A DNA stretch of 64,000 nucleotides, taken from NCBI GenBank assembly GCA_949130485.1, contig OX422193.1, positions 9,221,119-9,285,118 on the forward strand, in the 5' to 3' direction. The position numbers and the translations under genes are program-made. The notes beneath the pieces are model-generated. The model was not told the origin of the DNA. It ran no database searches and saw nothing but the letters and a program-made list of their open reading frames with translations. Below are positions 54,013-64,000 of this stretch, piece after piece. Numbering within the stretch: position 1 is the first letter of the stretch; every line of letters starts with the position of its first letter. The DNA comes from Agelas oroides (lineage: Eukaryota > Porifera > Demospongiae > Agelasida > Agelasidae).

Positions 54013-56362
54013 ATGGAGGAAGAAGAGTTGGAGGTACGCAGTGTCACTCCAACGGAAAGAAACGACAAGCCCTCTCCAGCAAGGAGCGGGACCAAGCGGT
54101 CGAGCGGGAAGAAAAGCAAGGTATAGTCGCTGAACTCAGCTGACCACCGGATGTCGCAGCATGAATGGTTTTAGTTCGGTCCATTAGTTAGTTATCGGTG
54201 TGGATACTTTACTTGCAGTGCGCGTGCCTTAAGGATAGTTTGTTTTGGCTGGGTGATGGAGGCTCTCTGGCCTAAATTTTTTCAACCTTGAAGACCACAC
54301 ACAAGTGTTGTGTTCAGTTATATGCATCATAGGCCAAGGGGTAGTCACTTATATGTCCCATGTGAAAGCGTTTGCGACCGGGATCAACATTGAATCAAGC
54401 GATCGAAGCCCTTTTGGGGGGCCGATCAAGGGATCAAGGTGACATTCGAACTGCTAAAATCAACTGATCAATAATGTGCGGCTGCAGTTTGACCTTTGAC
54501 CCTTGAAAATCAAGCGATCAAGAGCCTCAGAAAGGAACGATCAAGCAATCAACCACACTTTTTGCCTATCAAAAAAACTTGATCGCAAATGTTTCAACAG
54601 GTGACGTATAAGTGACTACCCCTTGTAGGTCCACAGATTGATTTATTGACTTCATGTGAGTCACTAGACTCGTGCTTGATGCTCGTCAACTGAAGAATGT
54701 GATCAGAGGACAGTCGGATGACAAAGGGGTACTTGTGCTTCACCAAAGTGGTGGAAAGGGCCTCAGACCCATTCCATTCCCCAATGCTGATTCCAGTGCT
54801 AGATACTGACTGGAAGTGATTGGTGCTGCAGAACAGAAAGGGTCCGGCTTACCACAGATTAATTAAACTTTGCTTACCTGCCAAACTTAACCCTAACTCA
54901 GTAGTACCTACAGTGTAGCAACAGCCTGGCTATCGGTAGTCTCGTGTAGCCAGAGAGTCTGGCTACACGAGACTAGGCTATCGGCAATGAAAGTGCCAGA
55001 ATTGTGTTCTTCAGTTGAAGCCAGGTTCAAATCAATTGTCACTTGCTAGGTAAACTCGTCCTTAGCTAGAGACACCATAGTAGTTTACTTTTTTGTGTAA
55101 CTTTATCAAATAGAGACATTGGTTGGTTGTTGCTTTTGAGCAGTTTTTTAAGCTTATTATTGACTAGGTGTTTTTGCTAAAAGAGCCCTGATTAGTACTT
55201 ATTAATTAATAGACTTAAGTAATAGCCCGACACCAATGTGTAAAACGACCACCCCCCAGGGAGGGATTTAACTATTATATAACCTGTTACCTAGGCAACA
55301 TCACTGTAGAAGAGAGATATGAGCAACATTCTTATATGTTGCCTAGGTAATGGGTTATATTTTTAAGCTATTTTTAATCTGTGTTGCTGAACCATTCTGT
55401 ACAGCTTCCCGTGACTGTGCCCAAACCATTCAACCTTGGTATCAACCATCGTATTGAACAACGACAAAAGTTTGATGAGGCCATTCGAGACAGAAATGAA
55501 CTTGCAGAGGAAAAGGAGAGAGAAGTGAGGGAGAGACGAGAGAAGGAGGAGAAAGAAGAGTTGAAAAAGTATCGGAAGTCGCTTGTGTTCAAGGTATGTT
55601 TGAGTGGATTGATGGAGTAAATAGGTAGATAAATAGATAGATTCTTCTTTTCCTAACACACACACACGCACACACACACAGGCTAATCCCATACAGAAGT
55701 ACAGGCCCATCACCCTCAGCCCCAGCTCAAAGGAACTGACGGTCCCTCACTCTCCCAATCTGTCCTCTGTGAGGAGGAAGAGACAGCCGAGTGATGGGAG
55801 CAGCGTAGACGACTCTCCCAGTCCACAGGTCAGCCATACCGGTGAGACTGACGTTAGCCACCATCACATGCTGTGACTGTATATGTTGAAATTTTCACAG
55901 AGGATAAATTTTGCATATTTCACAAGTTGGTCCACACTTGCGAAAGTAAAACAACATGAAATTACGTGCGCAATGTGTGTGACAAGAGCACATAAGAACG
56001 GGGGGCTAGAGTAAGAGCGTGCAACTCCGTAAAATTTAAAACCAGTCGGAATTTACCGCCAGTACTAAAAATAGTAACATGTGCGTAGACATAAGCCATT
56101 GTTGCTAAGCACGTGACCGGTTTAGTATGGTTCAATAATTTTTACCGGACTACAGGCTTCTACTGGACTTACATGCTCTTACTCTAGCCACCCGTTCTTA
56201 TGCAAGAGTGTGAGTATGTGGGGCACAAGTTTCGAAAATTAAAACCTCAAAAATTTCATTTTCAGCCTTTCATGAAACATTATCCTTGCTAATGTTTCAA
56301 GGTATGAGTAGTAATTGCCTTTGTTCACAGATCAGCCAGACCTTGTTAGTTGGACCTCATGA
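54013..56362 (+). CDS. Small TPX2-domain protein
   Basis: Exons 54013-54120, 55405-55593, 55682-55841 and 56331-56362 (TGA) give 162 residues. The acidic N-terminus (MEEEELEVRSVTPTERNDK) and a basic Ser-Lys stretch precede VPKPFNLGINHRIEQRQKFD. A charged coiled coil (AEEKEREVRERREKEEKEEL) and KYRKSLVFKANPIQKYRPI follow. The last is the TPX2 C-terminal signature (K-x-x-x-L-V-x-K-A-x-P-I-x-x-Y), a microtubule and spindle-associated motif. It is much smaller than TPX2 itself, so a distinct microtubule-binding protein is more likely than the Aurora-A activator. The end of exon 3 could also be 55828; 55841 has the stronger donor (GTGAGA) and opens a terminal exon in phase. Intron 1 holds a MITE (54335-54625) and a palindrome (about 54940-54980). 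Confidence 0.68.
54335..54625. mobile_element. MITE of the CAAGGGGTAGTCACTTATA family, copy 2
   Basis: Termini CAAGGGGTAGTCACTTATAT and ATAAGTGACTACCCCTTG. The interior resembles copy 1 (53131-53427) in the opposite orientation. It lies in intron 1 of the TPX2-domain gene, so the family flanks the shared promoter on both sides. Confidence 0.8.
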
Positions 56363-56431
56363 CATCATCACTACATTGATGATGCAATATGAGTCACTAC
56401 GTTAGTCACTATGAGCCACCATTGCATGTTG

Positions 56432-56817
56432 AGTATTTCCTTGATTACTTCCCGTTCAGACCGTACTTACCTGCAGGTACAATATGAGGGCGGGAAAAAA
56501 ATGAGGGCGGGTTCAATTAACTTCAGCCTAGTCTGATGTGCGCTCCAGTTGCATGTGCGCCATCGAAATGTGCACGACTGACGTCTTTGTACAGCAAAAA
56601 TACTAGGTACATACAGTGATACAGTGCAGTATAGTGTGTGAGTACAGACCGGCTAGACAAGCGATCTGAGTTGTCCAAGTCGTCCTCGTTGCCAGCAATG
56701 AGTGTGGCTGTGTAACTGTACAGGAACTATTCGAGGGCGGGGTTAATTTTCTTCAGCTCAAGCGAGCGCTCGCGTGTAGGCTTAATTCAAGGGCGGGAAG
56801 TAATCAAGGAAATACGG
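56432..56817. mobile_element. TA-type MITE, copy 2
   Basis: Inverted relative of 51150-51530, ending CAAGGAAATACGG. The left terminus (GAGTATTTCCTTGATTACTT) has lost its outermost CC. Confidence 0.75.
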
Positions 56818-57730
56818 TTTGCTGCAAGTGTAGGCAAAAAAATTATCTACATAGTAGCCATTGTCCCTGTCCTCAGTAACTGACTAAGGAGCTTCTAGAC
56901 CATCCATGCGTCTCGTGACTATTAACCCTTTATTTTGTCCCACATACCACTATTAACCTTTCCCATTGTCCCTTCCACAGACCACTATTTACCCTTTCCT
57001 TGCTCCTGCTCACATTTAACCCTTTCCCTCTTGCAACACAGGCTACAGTGAAAGATGATGGCCATTTTGAAAAAATTCTTTGAAAGAAACTGTTATTTTA
57101 GATGTAACATATCTCTTTCAGGAAAACACACAATCGGACTGTTGCTTTTTCAATCACTAAGCACACAGCTCTGCAATCACTCAATATTTATTTACTAATT
57201 TTGTTTTAATTGTGCAGAATGCAGTCATCTCAATTGCTAATAGCAACGATCAAAAATCCTTTTTTTTTTACATTTGTTTGTAATTTTCACTGTTGTTATG
57301 TTGCTTTCTTGATCAAAGCACTGGGACAGTGTAAGCATTATGTTCAAACCAGCATGGTTTCAAGTTTATACATTCCCGTTTCTGGTTGGGCCAAACCACA
57401 TTGTTATGTGGTTTACAAAGCACATTAGAGGTATTTACACAGCTGCCCTAGGAAACGGTTTGAAACTGCTAGTGTAAACTGGCTATAGTGAGCTGTACCA
57501 CATAAAGTGTTCAGACCCATGCATGCACCATCAGTATCACTAACAGAGAAGGGGCGTTGTTGAGTATTGTGGGGTGATGTTTCAAGCTGAGGTTGTTGAG
57601 TATTGTGTGGTGATGTTTCAAGCCGAGGTCCTTCATCAGCTGCACAGATACACAAAAGTGGCCTACATAGAACTGATGACTTTCATGTACTATAAGACAA
57701 CACCTTCTCTAGCCTCGTCCCCTCATTTTT

Positions 57731-57819
57731 GTTCTTTGGTTTGTGTTCAGTATAATACACGGAAGCGGAAGAGCCGCTCTTCTGCTTCCGTGTATTATAC
57801 TGAACACAAACCGAAGAAC
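57731..57819. repeat. Long palindrome
   Basis: About 36-bp near-perfect arms (GTTCTTTGGTTTGTGTTCAG ... CTGAACACAAACCGAAGAAC) around a GGAAGAGCCGCTCTTCT centre. Confidence 0.85.
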
Positions 57820-58193
57820 ATAAACGGGATCGAGGCCTGGGAACGTATAGTACTTCGACCCTTTAATTGTTTCTGCAGGGAAGGGTAGGGCATAAGGGTC
57901 GGGTAGGTTTTGTTTGTGCAAACGATTCCGCGCTTGGTCACCTAGTAGGCTATAGGTTAATTAGAACGAGGCTACACCTTCTCCATATATCGTTCTGTAA
58001 TATCATTAGCCTCTACTTGGTCATTGCATATTGAAACTGAATCACTGATTATCCACAAGATGCAAAAATAAACATAGTTTGGGTATATATCTGTGAAATT
58101 AGTGTATACTATGTACAAGTGGTCATGCATGATACCAGTGAGCTATATATGTATATACCAGTGTGCACTACTACCAAAACACCTTCTCACAAT

Positions 58194-61100
58194 CTACTGC
58201 CCCGTGAGGTAATGGACAACGCTAGCATAAACTTTGGCTACGTAGCTGGACATTCCTAGCAGGTCCTTGGCTACAAATGGCATGACGGAGGAGCCGATCT
58301 GGTGGAGGTAGGTGATGTGACAGCCGCTACCGTCATCACTGTCTTTGACAATGTAGCCTGAGGATATTACCTGCGAGTGAGGGAGTGTGATGATAGATAC
58401 GATGGAAGGTATGAACAAAATAAATACAAGGGTTTATGAGGGAGAAGAGAGGGAAGATGGGCTGAAAAAAGGTGGGAGGAGAGGGGAGAAATAGAGAGAG
58501 GGAAGGAAAAGGAGGGACGCACTTGAGATCGTTGGTAGCCCTTCAGTGGTGGCATGTCACTACAGAGTACAGAGCTGTAGGCCACAACAAAATACTGGTG
58601 ACTCCTGAGAGGGGAAGAGCGAGAGAGCTGACGAACAGATAGTGAGATTCGAACCTGGGTGTTCTGAATGGTCAGATGCTCTTAACCAACTGAACCACTG
58701 GAGCTCTGGCATTGGAGAAGTGGCCTACAAGAGATTCAGCCTGATGAAGAAACCCAGCCAGGCTTGCGTGAAAACCAGGAATAAAACCAGGAAGACTCAC
58801 CTGGCAGGTTCCTGGGGAACTCTTTTCGAGGCCAGAAGGACAAAGTCTTTCTCTGGTTCTCCTCCTCCTCGTGGAGAGTGAAACGTTATGTGCAGCAGGT
58901 CATCATCCACAGAGAGGCACTGAAATGACCGACAGTGCCTGTGAGAAGGAGAAATGGCACCATGCATACAAGATTGCTAATGACCTCTTTAAGAGCACCT
59001 GGGAACAAGGCTAGGTCACTAGAATGCTGTGCTCATGCTTTAAGGATATGTGTATGCATCTAACATACATGGTAGCCATTGTCCCTGTTCACTAGTAATG
59101 AGCTCCCATACCCCCCCAATGTGTCTCAATAATAAAGAAACCCTGTTACCATGGTGATGGTTACCAAGGCCCATAGCCTCATAACAATTTCATTTTCTGC
59201 CAACAGTGTTTGCAAACACTCGACCAAATTTTGCTAACTTCAAAAGTAAATGCCCACTCCCTCCAAATACAAGAACGCAGTATTTTGCTTTGTACATAAC
59301 TCCAAATGGTTCACTTGACAGTACACAAAGAGAGTATTGATTTGTCAAGTTTGGAGTGAGTCTACAGTTCACGTCAGAAGATTTAGCAGTATGTTTGTAC
59401 AAGGTACTTTGTTTGAAACACCGTATGAAGGCATGTCTGATGGTGTGAGGGAAGAACTGAATGCTGGCAGTTGCTGAAAATACTCGGGGATTGAGCCGCC
59501 AGTGTTCTACCACTGAGCAGAGACCGCTGGACAACCACCAGCCCTCACAATCCTCTATATGTACTGCACACCTGGCAACCATTCCGTACTGAGCGGAAAT
59601 GAGCACTACAGCTTGATGTTACAACACACCATTTCTTTTGTTGTACTCAACATAGACTATCCCACGTATGGGGCCGCTCTGTATTGTCGTATTCAACATA
59701 GACTACCCCACGTATGGGGCCGCTCTGTATTGTCGTATTCAACATAGACTACCCCACGTATGGGGCCGCTCTGTATTGTCGTATTCAACATAGACTACCC
59801 CACGTATGGGACCGCTCTGTATTGTCGTATTCAACATACACTACCCTACATATGGGACCGCTTGGTCTATCAAGCCAGCCCATGAGATGGGCTGGCTTGA
59901 TAGACTAGGGACCGCTCTGTATACCTACTTGCACATAAAATCCCACTTTGGTCGAGCAGGATAGCTTGTGATCTTCTCAAATACCTCCCTGGCTCCGACA
60001 CCCTTGACTCTTCCGTTCAAACGTAGGACCAGGTTGTCAGACGTCTCGTTCTTCAGAAGATCAAACTACAGGGAGAGAGGGAAGGCTGGCAGACTCACTC
60101 CTGTGGGGAAGGAGGGGGTAAGTGGACTCGCTCCTTCACGCTCTTTCAAGCATCACTCACGGCAGCTGTGGACTGGACCATTTCCCACTTGGCAAGAGAG
60201 AAGTTTGTCATGAGCTTTGCTGTGTTCTTCAAGATCAGCTCATACTGTACAGGGTGAGGAAGGAGATGGAGGGAGGAAGGAGGAGAAAGAAAGGAAAGAA
60301 AAGAGACAGTGGGAATATGGTGGAGAGTCGGGGAGGGGAAGGGGGAGGATAGGGGAGAAGAGGGGGAGAGAAAGAGGAAAGAGACAGAGAGGTGGGGATA
60401 CAGAAGTACATAGGAATAGGGTGAGGAAGGGGAGAGGACAGTAGGAGGTAGAGAATGAGAGAGGAGGGAGGGACAGACAAGCAAAGAAGGGAGAGGAAGG
60501 TTGTTGAGCTTGAACTCACAACATTCTCTGAGTTGAGTGTGACTTGACGCTCCTCAAATTTTATGGCTCTCCTAAAAATTTCAAAGAGTAGGGAGGAGGG
60601 AGAGGGGGGAGGGAGAGGGGGAGAGGGGGGAGGGAGAGGGGGAGAGGGAAGGGAGGAAAGAAGAGGAGGACACTATTTATGCAGGAGGCAACTGACGAGC
60701 CACCACTTCCAATTTTTTCTCGAAAATGGGACAAAAATAAACCAATTGAGTTTATAAACGTGAGCAAGACCCCCATTTCCTCACCGGTCAAGCCAGAGGT
60801 AATGGCGGGCGACTGCATTAGCTGCTCTCTCGTCTTCCACTTGTGTGTCCGTTACAAGGCTGGGAAGAATGACATCATCATTTTGCGGTCGGAAGGTGAA
60901 GAATGCACTGTTGATGTGTCTGTCCTCCCCACCCACTGCAAACCCCTCCACACGCACACCCACCTCAAACCTGGGGGTACCGTGGGTTTACCGAGTGTTT
61001 TACTGAGAAATACTGTCATATGCTCAACAAATTGGCAAATTTACTGTACTATACTAAAATGTACTGTAATGTGTTTTACTGAGAAATACTGTCATATAAT

Positions 61101-62760
61101 CTACCAATAACGTACAAGAACGGGTGGCTTGAGTGAGAGTGTGTAACTCCAACAGAAGCCAGCAGTCCGGTCAAAATTATTGAACCATACAACACCCGGT
61201 CACGTGGTTAGCAACCATGGTTTATGTCTACGCACAGCTGCACATACGTGTTACTATTTTTAGTACTTGTGGTAAATTCCGACTGGTTTCAAATTTTACC
61301 GAGTTACACGCTCTTACTCTAGCCACCAGTTCTTATGCGCTCTTGATCAACAATCTGGCAAATATACACTAAAATATACTGTAATATACATATACTAATA
61401 TACTAAAATTTACTGTAATTTACTGTAATATACTGTAATATACTGTTATGTACTGTTATGTACTGTGACACAGAAAAAGCCTTGCCTTCTTGTGGAGAAG
61501 ACTTTGTTGACAGAGGACTGGAGAGAGACTCGCTCTCCCATGAACGAGGGACCGCGGAAGTAGACGGACTCGATCCCTTCCAGAACTAGTGGAGAATGAC
61601 AGAGACGGCTGGTTTCAGGACAGAGGGGGGAAGGAAGGGGGAGGAGAAAGGAAAGAGAGATAGGTGGGGAGGAGAGTGGGAGAGGGGGAGGCAGAAACAG
61701 AGGCAGTGAGTGTCTTCTAAAGAAGACTCCATCCCACACTCCGACCCTCCCACACTCCCATATCCCCACCCTCCCACCCTCCACATTGTGATCACACATA
61801 CGTACGTCTGGCGACTGAGCTATTAACGTGATATGATTCAAGCACTGATCAGTTAACACTGCTCACATGCCAGAGATGGTAGCAACATCAGTCATCCACT
61901 CCATGATCTGAATCATCAGTGTCAAAGAATCAAATATCATGAAATCAAATCATGACATCAATATCCCAAAATCAATATCATGTGATTAGTATCGTAAAAT
62001 CATACAATATCACAAAATCAATATCATCACGATTTAACTTTTGTGTCAGTCACATCATCAAACTAGCTCAACTTGCCTGTCCACCAAACGTGGTGCCATG
62101 GTGATTGGCGTGTACTGGGAGTACAATTTTCACTGTGTGCACCTGTGTCTCGCTGGTAGCTACCTTGCGCCTTGTGACGGGAGAGGCATGCTCTGGAAAG
62201 GAGGGGGGGGAGAAGGAGATGGGGAGGAGGCGAGGAGGGAGCGAGGGAGGAAGGGAGGAAGGGAGGGAGGGAGGGAGGGAGGGAGGGAGGGAGGGAGGGA
62301 GGGAGGGAGGGAGGGAGGGAGGGAGGGAGGGAGGGAGGGAGGGAGGGGGAGGGAGATGGAGAGGAGGAGAGAGGGAGCGAGGGAGGGAGGGAGGGAGGGA
62401 GGGAGAGAGGAGGGGAGGGAGGGAGGGAGGGAGGGAGAGAGAGAGAGAGAGGGAGGGAGTAATTTAAGTGGGAAGGAAATGTAAAGTTGATCCCAGTGCC
62501 ATCAGTAATCCCCTTCTTCTAACCCTTGTCACTGATGGAATGTTCTTTGAATTGCTTCACAACTCGTTGAATGTCTTTAGCGTACGTGATCCTGAATGTG
62601 CGAATCAAGAGAGAATTGGACAGCCAAGTGACAAACACATCAATCCGGTGATTTACTGAAGACCACCATGGCTAGCTAACCTCATCCTCCTCCTCTCGGC
62701 AGCCAGTAGAAACTCTCGATTCTCCTCCTCACTTTCCACGGAAACTGGAGGAAGCTTTGC
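58194..62760 (-). CDS. Acyl-CoA thioesterase of ACOT11/12 type, 3' part (second hotdog + START)
   Basis: Twelve exons on the minus strand: 62760-62681, 62591-62524, 62192-62077, 61907-61867, 61608-61486, 60970-60785, 60571-60520, 60244-60161, 60065-59929, 58938-58801, 58604-58523 and 58370-58194 (TAG). All phases agree (427 residues plus stop). Order: inter-domain linker (LLAAERRRM), hotdog domain 2 with VLPVHANHHGTTFGGQ (catalytic-type motif), SVYFRGPSFMGERV and RHINSAFF, then a START lipid-binding domain (WDFMC, DFVLLASKRV, SSGYIVKDSD). ACOT11 and ACOT12 hydrolyse acyl-CoA or acetyl-CoA and have exactly this two-hotdog plus START layout. The first hotdog, about 150-180 residues, must lie upstream, beyond 62760 on the minus strand, and was not found here. 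Two introns start with GC rather than GT. I cannot decide between ACOT11 and ACOT12. Confidence 0.85.
58638..58714 (-). mobile_element. tRNA-like SINE head in an ACOT intron
   Basis: On the minus strand GTGGTTCAGTTGGTTAAGAGC (A box; shortened sense) and GGTTCGAATCT (B box) are spaced as in a tRNA. It lies between two START-domain exons. Arm pairing is too weak for a real tRNA gene. Confidence 0.5.
59440..59540 (-). mobile_element. tRNA-derived SINE-like head, relative of 34022-34100
   Basis: On the minus strand CTCAGTGGTAGAACACTGGC, then GGCTCAATCCCCG, then AACTGCCAGCATTCAG. The downstream part (TTCTTCCCTCACACCATCAG) resembles the region after the other copy. Confidence 0.5.
59641..59866. 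repeat. 46-bp minisatellite, about 5 copies
   Basis: The unit TTGTCGTATTCAACATAGAC plus 26 more bases, in the ACOT intron before the exon at 58938. It is followed by a small palindrome (CCAGCCCATGAGATGGGCTGG region, 59872-59905). Confidence 0.92.
62200..62460. repeat. (GGGA)n tract, pyrimidine-rich on the ACOT sense strand
   Basis: About 260 bp of nearly pure GGGA/GGGAGA repeat. On the minus (coding) strand it is a CCCT tract that runs straight into the CTTTCCAG acceptor of the hotdog exon 62192-62077. A similar purine-rich stretch precedes exon 60571 (about 60585-60670) and exon 60244 (60250-60480). Confidence 0.9.
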
Positions 62761-64000
62761 CTACATACAACACATACATCAACAATCAACGAACCAAATC
62801 TCCCTTAAAAATAGGCCTAGATGTTATACAAAGTCACCCACTGCACAGGACGCGTTTCGGTCAATACTAGGCCTCACCAGCTGCGCTGGGGTGACCTGAA
62901 AATGGGAACTGCTATTTCATGCACAGAATGCAGTCAGATGGCTGGCCTTATTCAAAAGAATCCTCAAAAGCACCGTCTCTTTGTGCAGCTGTTCTTCGTA
63001 CATGCATACACACAAAACAAATTTTGAAAATTCTTTTGCACGTTACAATCATGAATTGTGTGTTGTTTATGTATTATATTCTCATCAGGCAGCTAGGGCC
63101 CTGTAGCCATCAGATGTGAAGTGGTCGGGTTACTATAGTAGGTCCTTAAGTACGCAACAGCTAGGGGCAGTCTGAGGGCATGCCCCCCAGATGCTCTGAG
63201 ATTGCTTCTGAGACCCAAAATGGCGGCCAGACGACAGACGTCTGCATGCATGAATATTATCATCAGGGTCATTTCTACTCTACCAATGTACAGATGGCCT
63301 CGTTATCGGGCTCCACCCATCATTCTCTACCAAAGTACAGATGGCCTCGTTATCGGGCTCCGCCCATCTTTCTCTACCAATGTACAGATGGCCTCGTTAT
63401 CAGGCTCCGCCCATCTTTCTATTGCCTGCAGTACATGTGGGGTGATCCTGGGAACGAGGCTAATGTACACACGATTATTGACCATTAGATCCAAAATTAG
63501 TGTCACCATACTCATAGGGTAATTTTTATTTATGACAGAGTTAGCTAACTAGAAGGCTCGACAGTGCTGATGCTACTGTGAGTCAAATGTGTGTTGATGT
63601 TAGGCTAGAAGGCTCGACAGTGCTGATGCTACTGTGAGTCAAATGTGTGCGATGTTAGGCTAGAAGGCTCGACAGTGCTGATGCTACTGTGAGTCAAATG
63701 TGTGTTGATGTTAGGCTAGAAGGCTCGACAGTGCTGATGCTACTGTGAGTCAAATGTGTGTTGATGTTAGGCTAGAAGGCTCGACAGTGCTGATGCTACT
63801 GTGAGTCAAATGTGTGTTGATGTTAGGCTAGAAGGCTCGACAGTGCTGATGCTACTGTGAGTCAAATGTGTGCTGATGTTAGGCTAGAAGGCTCAACAGT
63901 GCTGATGCTACTGTGAGTCAAATGTGTGTGATGTTAGGCTAGAAGGCTCGACAGTGCTGATGCTACTGTGAGTCAAATGTGTGTTGATGTTAGGCTAGAA
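62761..64000. other. Upstream intron of the ACOT gene, repeats only
   Basis: No exon of the first hotdog domain was recognised. It contains a 47-bp repeat (three copies, about 63279-63420, unit TCTACCAATGTACAGATGGC plus 27) and the minisatellite at its end. Confidence 0.45.
63548..64000. repeat. 56-bp minisatellite, at least 8 copies, running off the window
   Basis: The unit GCTAGAAGGCTCGACAGTGC plus 36 more bases, head to tail, with rare 1-2 bp length variants. It continues past the right edge. Confidence 0.95.

Larger units (their letters stand above)
56363..58193. other. Convergent intergenic region between TPX2-domain and ACOT genes
   Basis: Besides the MITE at 56432-56817 and a large palindrome at 57731-57819 (GTTCTTTGGTTTGTGTTCAG with its inverse), I see no exon. 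Confidence 0.45.

Noticed and set aside
58638-58714. Functional tRNA gene
   Set aside because: A and B box-like motifs are present but the acceptor and anticodon arms do not pair convincingly; it fits a SINE head.
58801-58919. ACOT exon starting at 58919 with a missing microexon
   Set aside because: That acceptor leaves a phase conflict; the acceptor after TTCTCACAG (exon start 58938) restores phase and gives the family's spacing between WD and the next conserved block.
62041-62484. Gly/Arg/Glu-rich protein
   Set aside because: Translation of the GGGA repeat, antisense to an ACOT intron and exon.
63548-64000. CRISPR array
   Set aside because: Contiguous 56-bp repeats with no variable spacers.

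Overview
The window looks like nuclear DNA of an early-branching animal, most likely a demosponge. The evidence is short spliceosomal introns, metazoan gene families (Bcl-2, death domain, CARD, ACOT/START, TPX2, arylsulfatase), multi-exon ankyrin proteins with death-fold domains, and dense small inverted-repeat elements. No species can be named from sequence alone. All gene models were built by hand from splice sites, reading phase and family motifs. There are no rRNA genes, no CRISPR array and no prokaryotic genes.

Left two thirds (1-47167, + strand): three tandem copies of a death-fold/ankyrin gene. Copy A (before the window to 8381) shows only its ankyrin exons. Copy B (14109-24973) and copy C (27026-47167) are full length: a Death domain, a large helical region I, a CARD, a related region II, then ankyrin repeats encoded almost one per 99-bp phase-0 exon. 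Models give about 1031 residues for B and 1290 for C. Behind copies A and B sits a decayed piece of the last exon of a Bcl-2-family gene whose intact version lies tail-to-tail behind copy C. The duplicated unit therefore carried both genes' 3' ends. Between A and B there is also an orphan first exon plus a cut-off Death-domain exon (10945-11284) and the 5' part of an arylsulfatase gene (minus, 13275-11893).

Right third: the intact Bcl-2-family gene (minus, 53823-48081) has BH3, BH1-like and BH2 motifs followed by a long linker and a C-terminal membrane anchor, the layout of BCL2L13/Bcl-rambo. It is divergent from a small TPX2-domain gene (plus, 54013-56362), with 189 bp between the two start codons. 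Next is the 3' part of an ACOT11/12-type acyl-CoA thioesterase (minus, 62760-58194; second hotdog domain plus START domain) with two GC-AG introns.

Introns and spacers hold many small inverted-repeat (MITE-like) elements, two with perfect 8-bp target duplications. They also hold tRNA-derived SINE-like copies, a Penelope-type GIY-YIG fragment, CA microsatellites and five minisatellites. The main biological theme is a death-signalling neighbourhood: adaptor-like DD/CARD/ankyrin proteins next to a mitochondrial Bcl-2-family protein, with the adaptor gene actively expanding by segmental and single-exon duplication.
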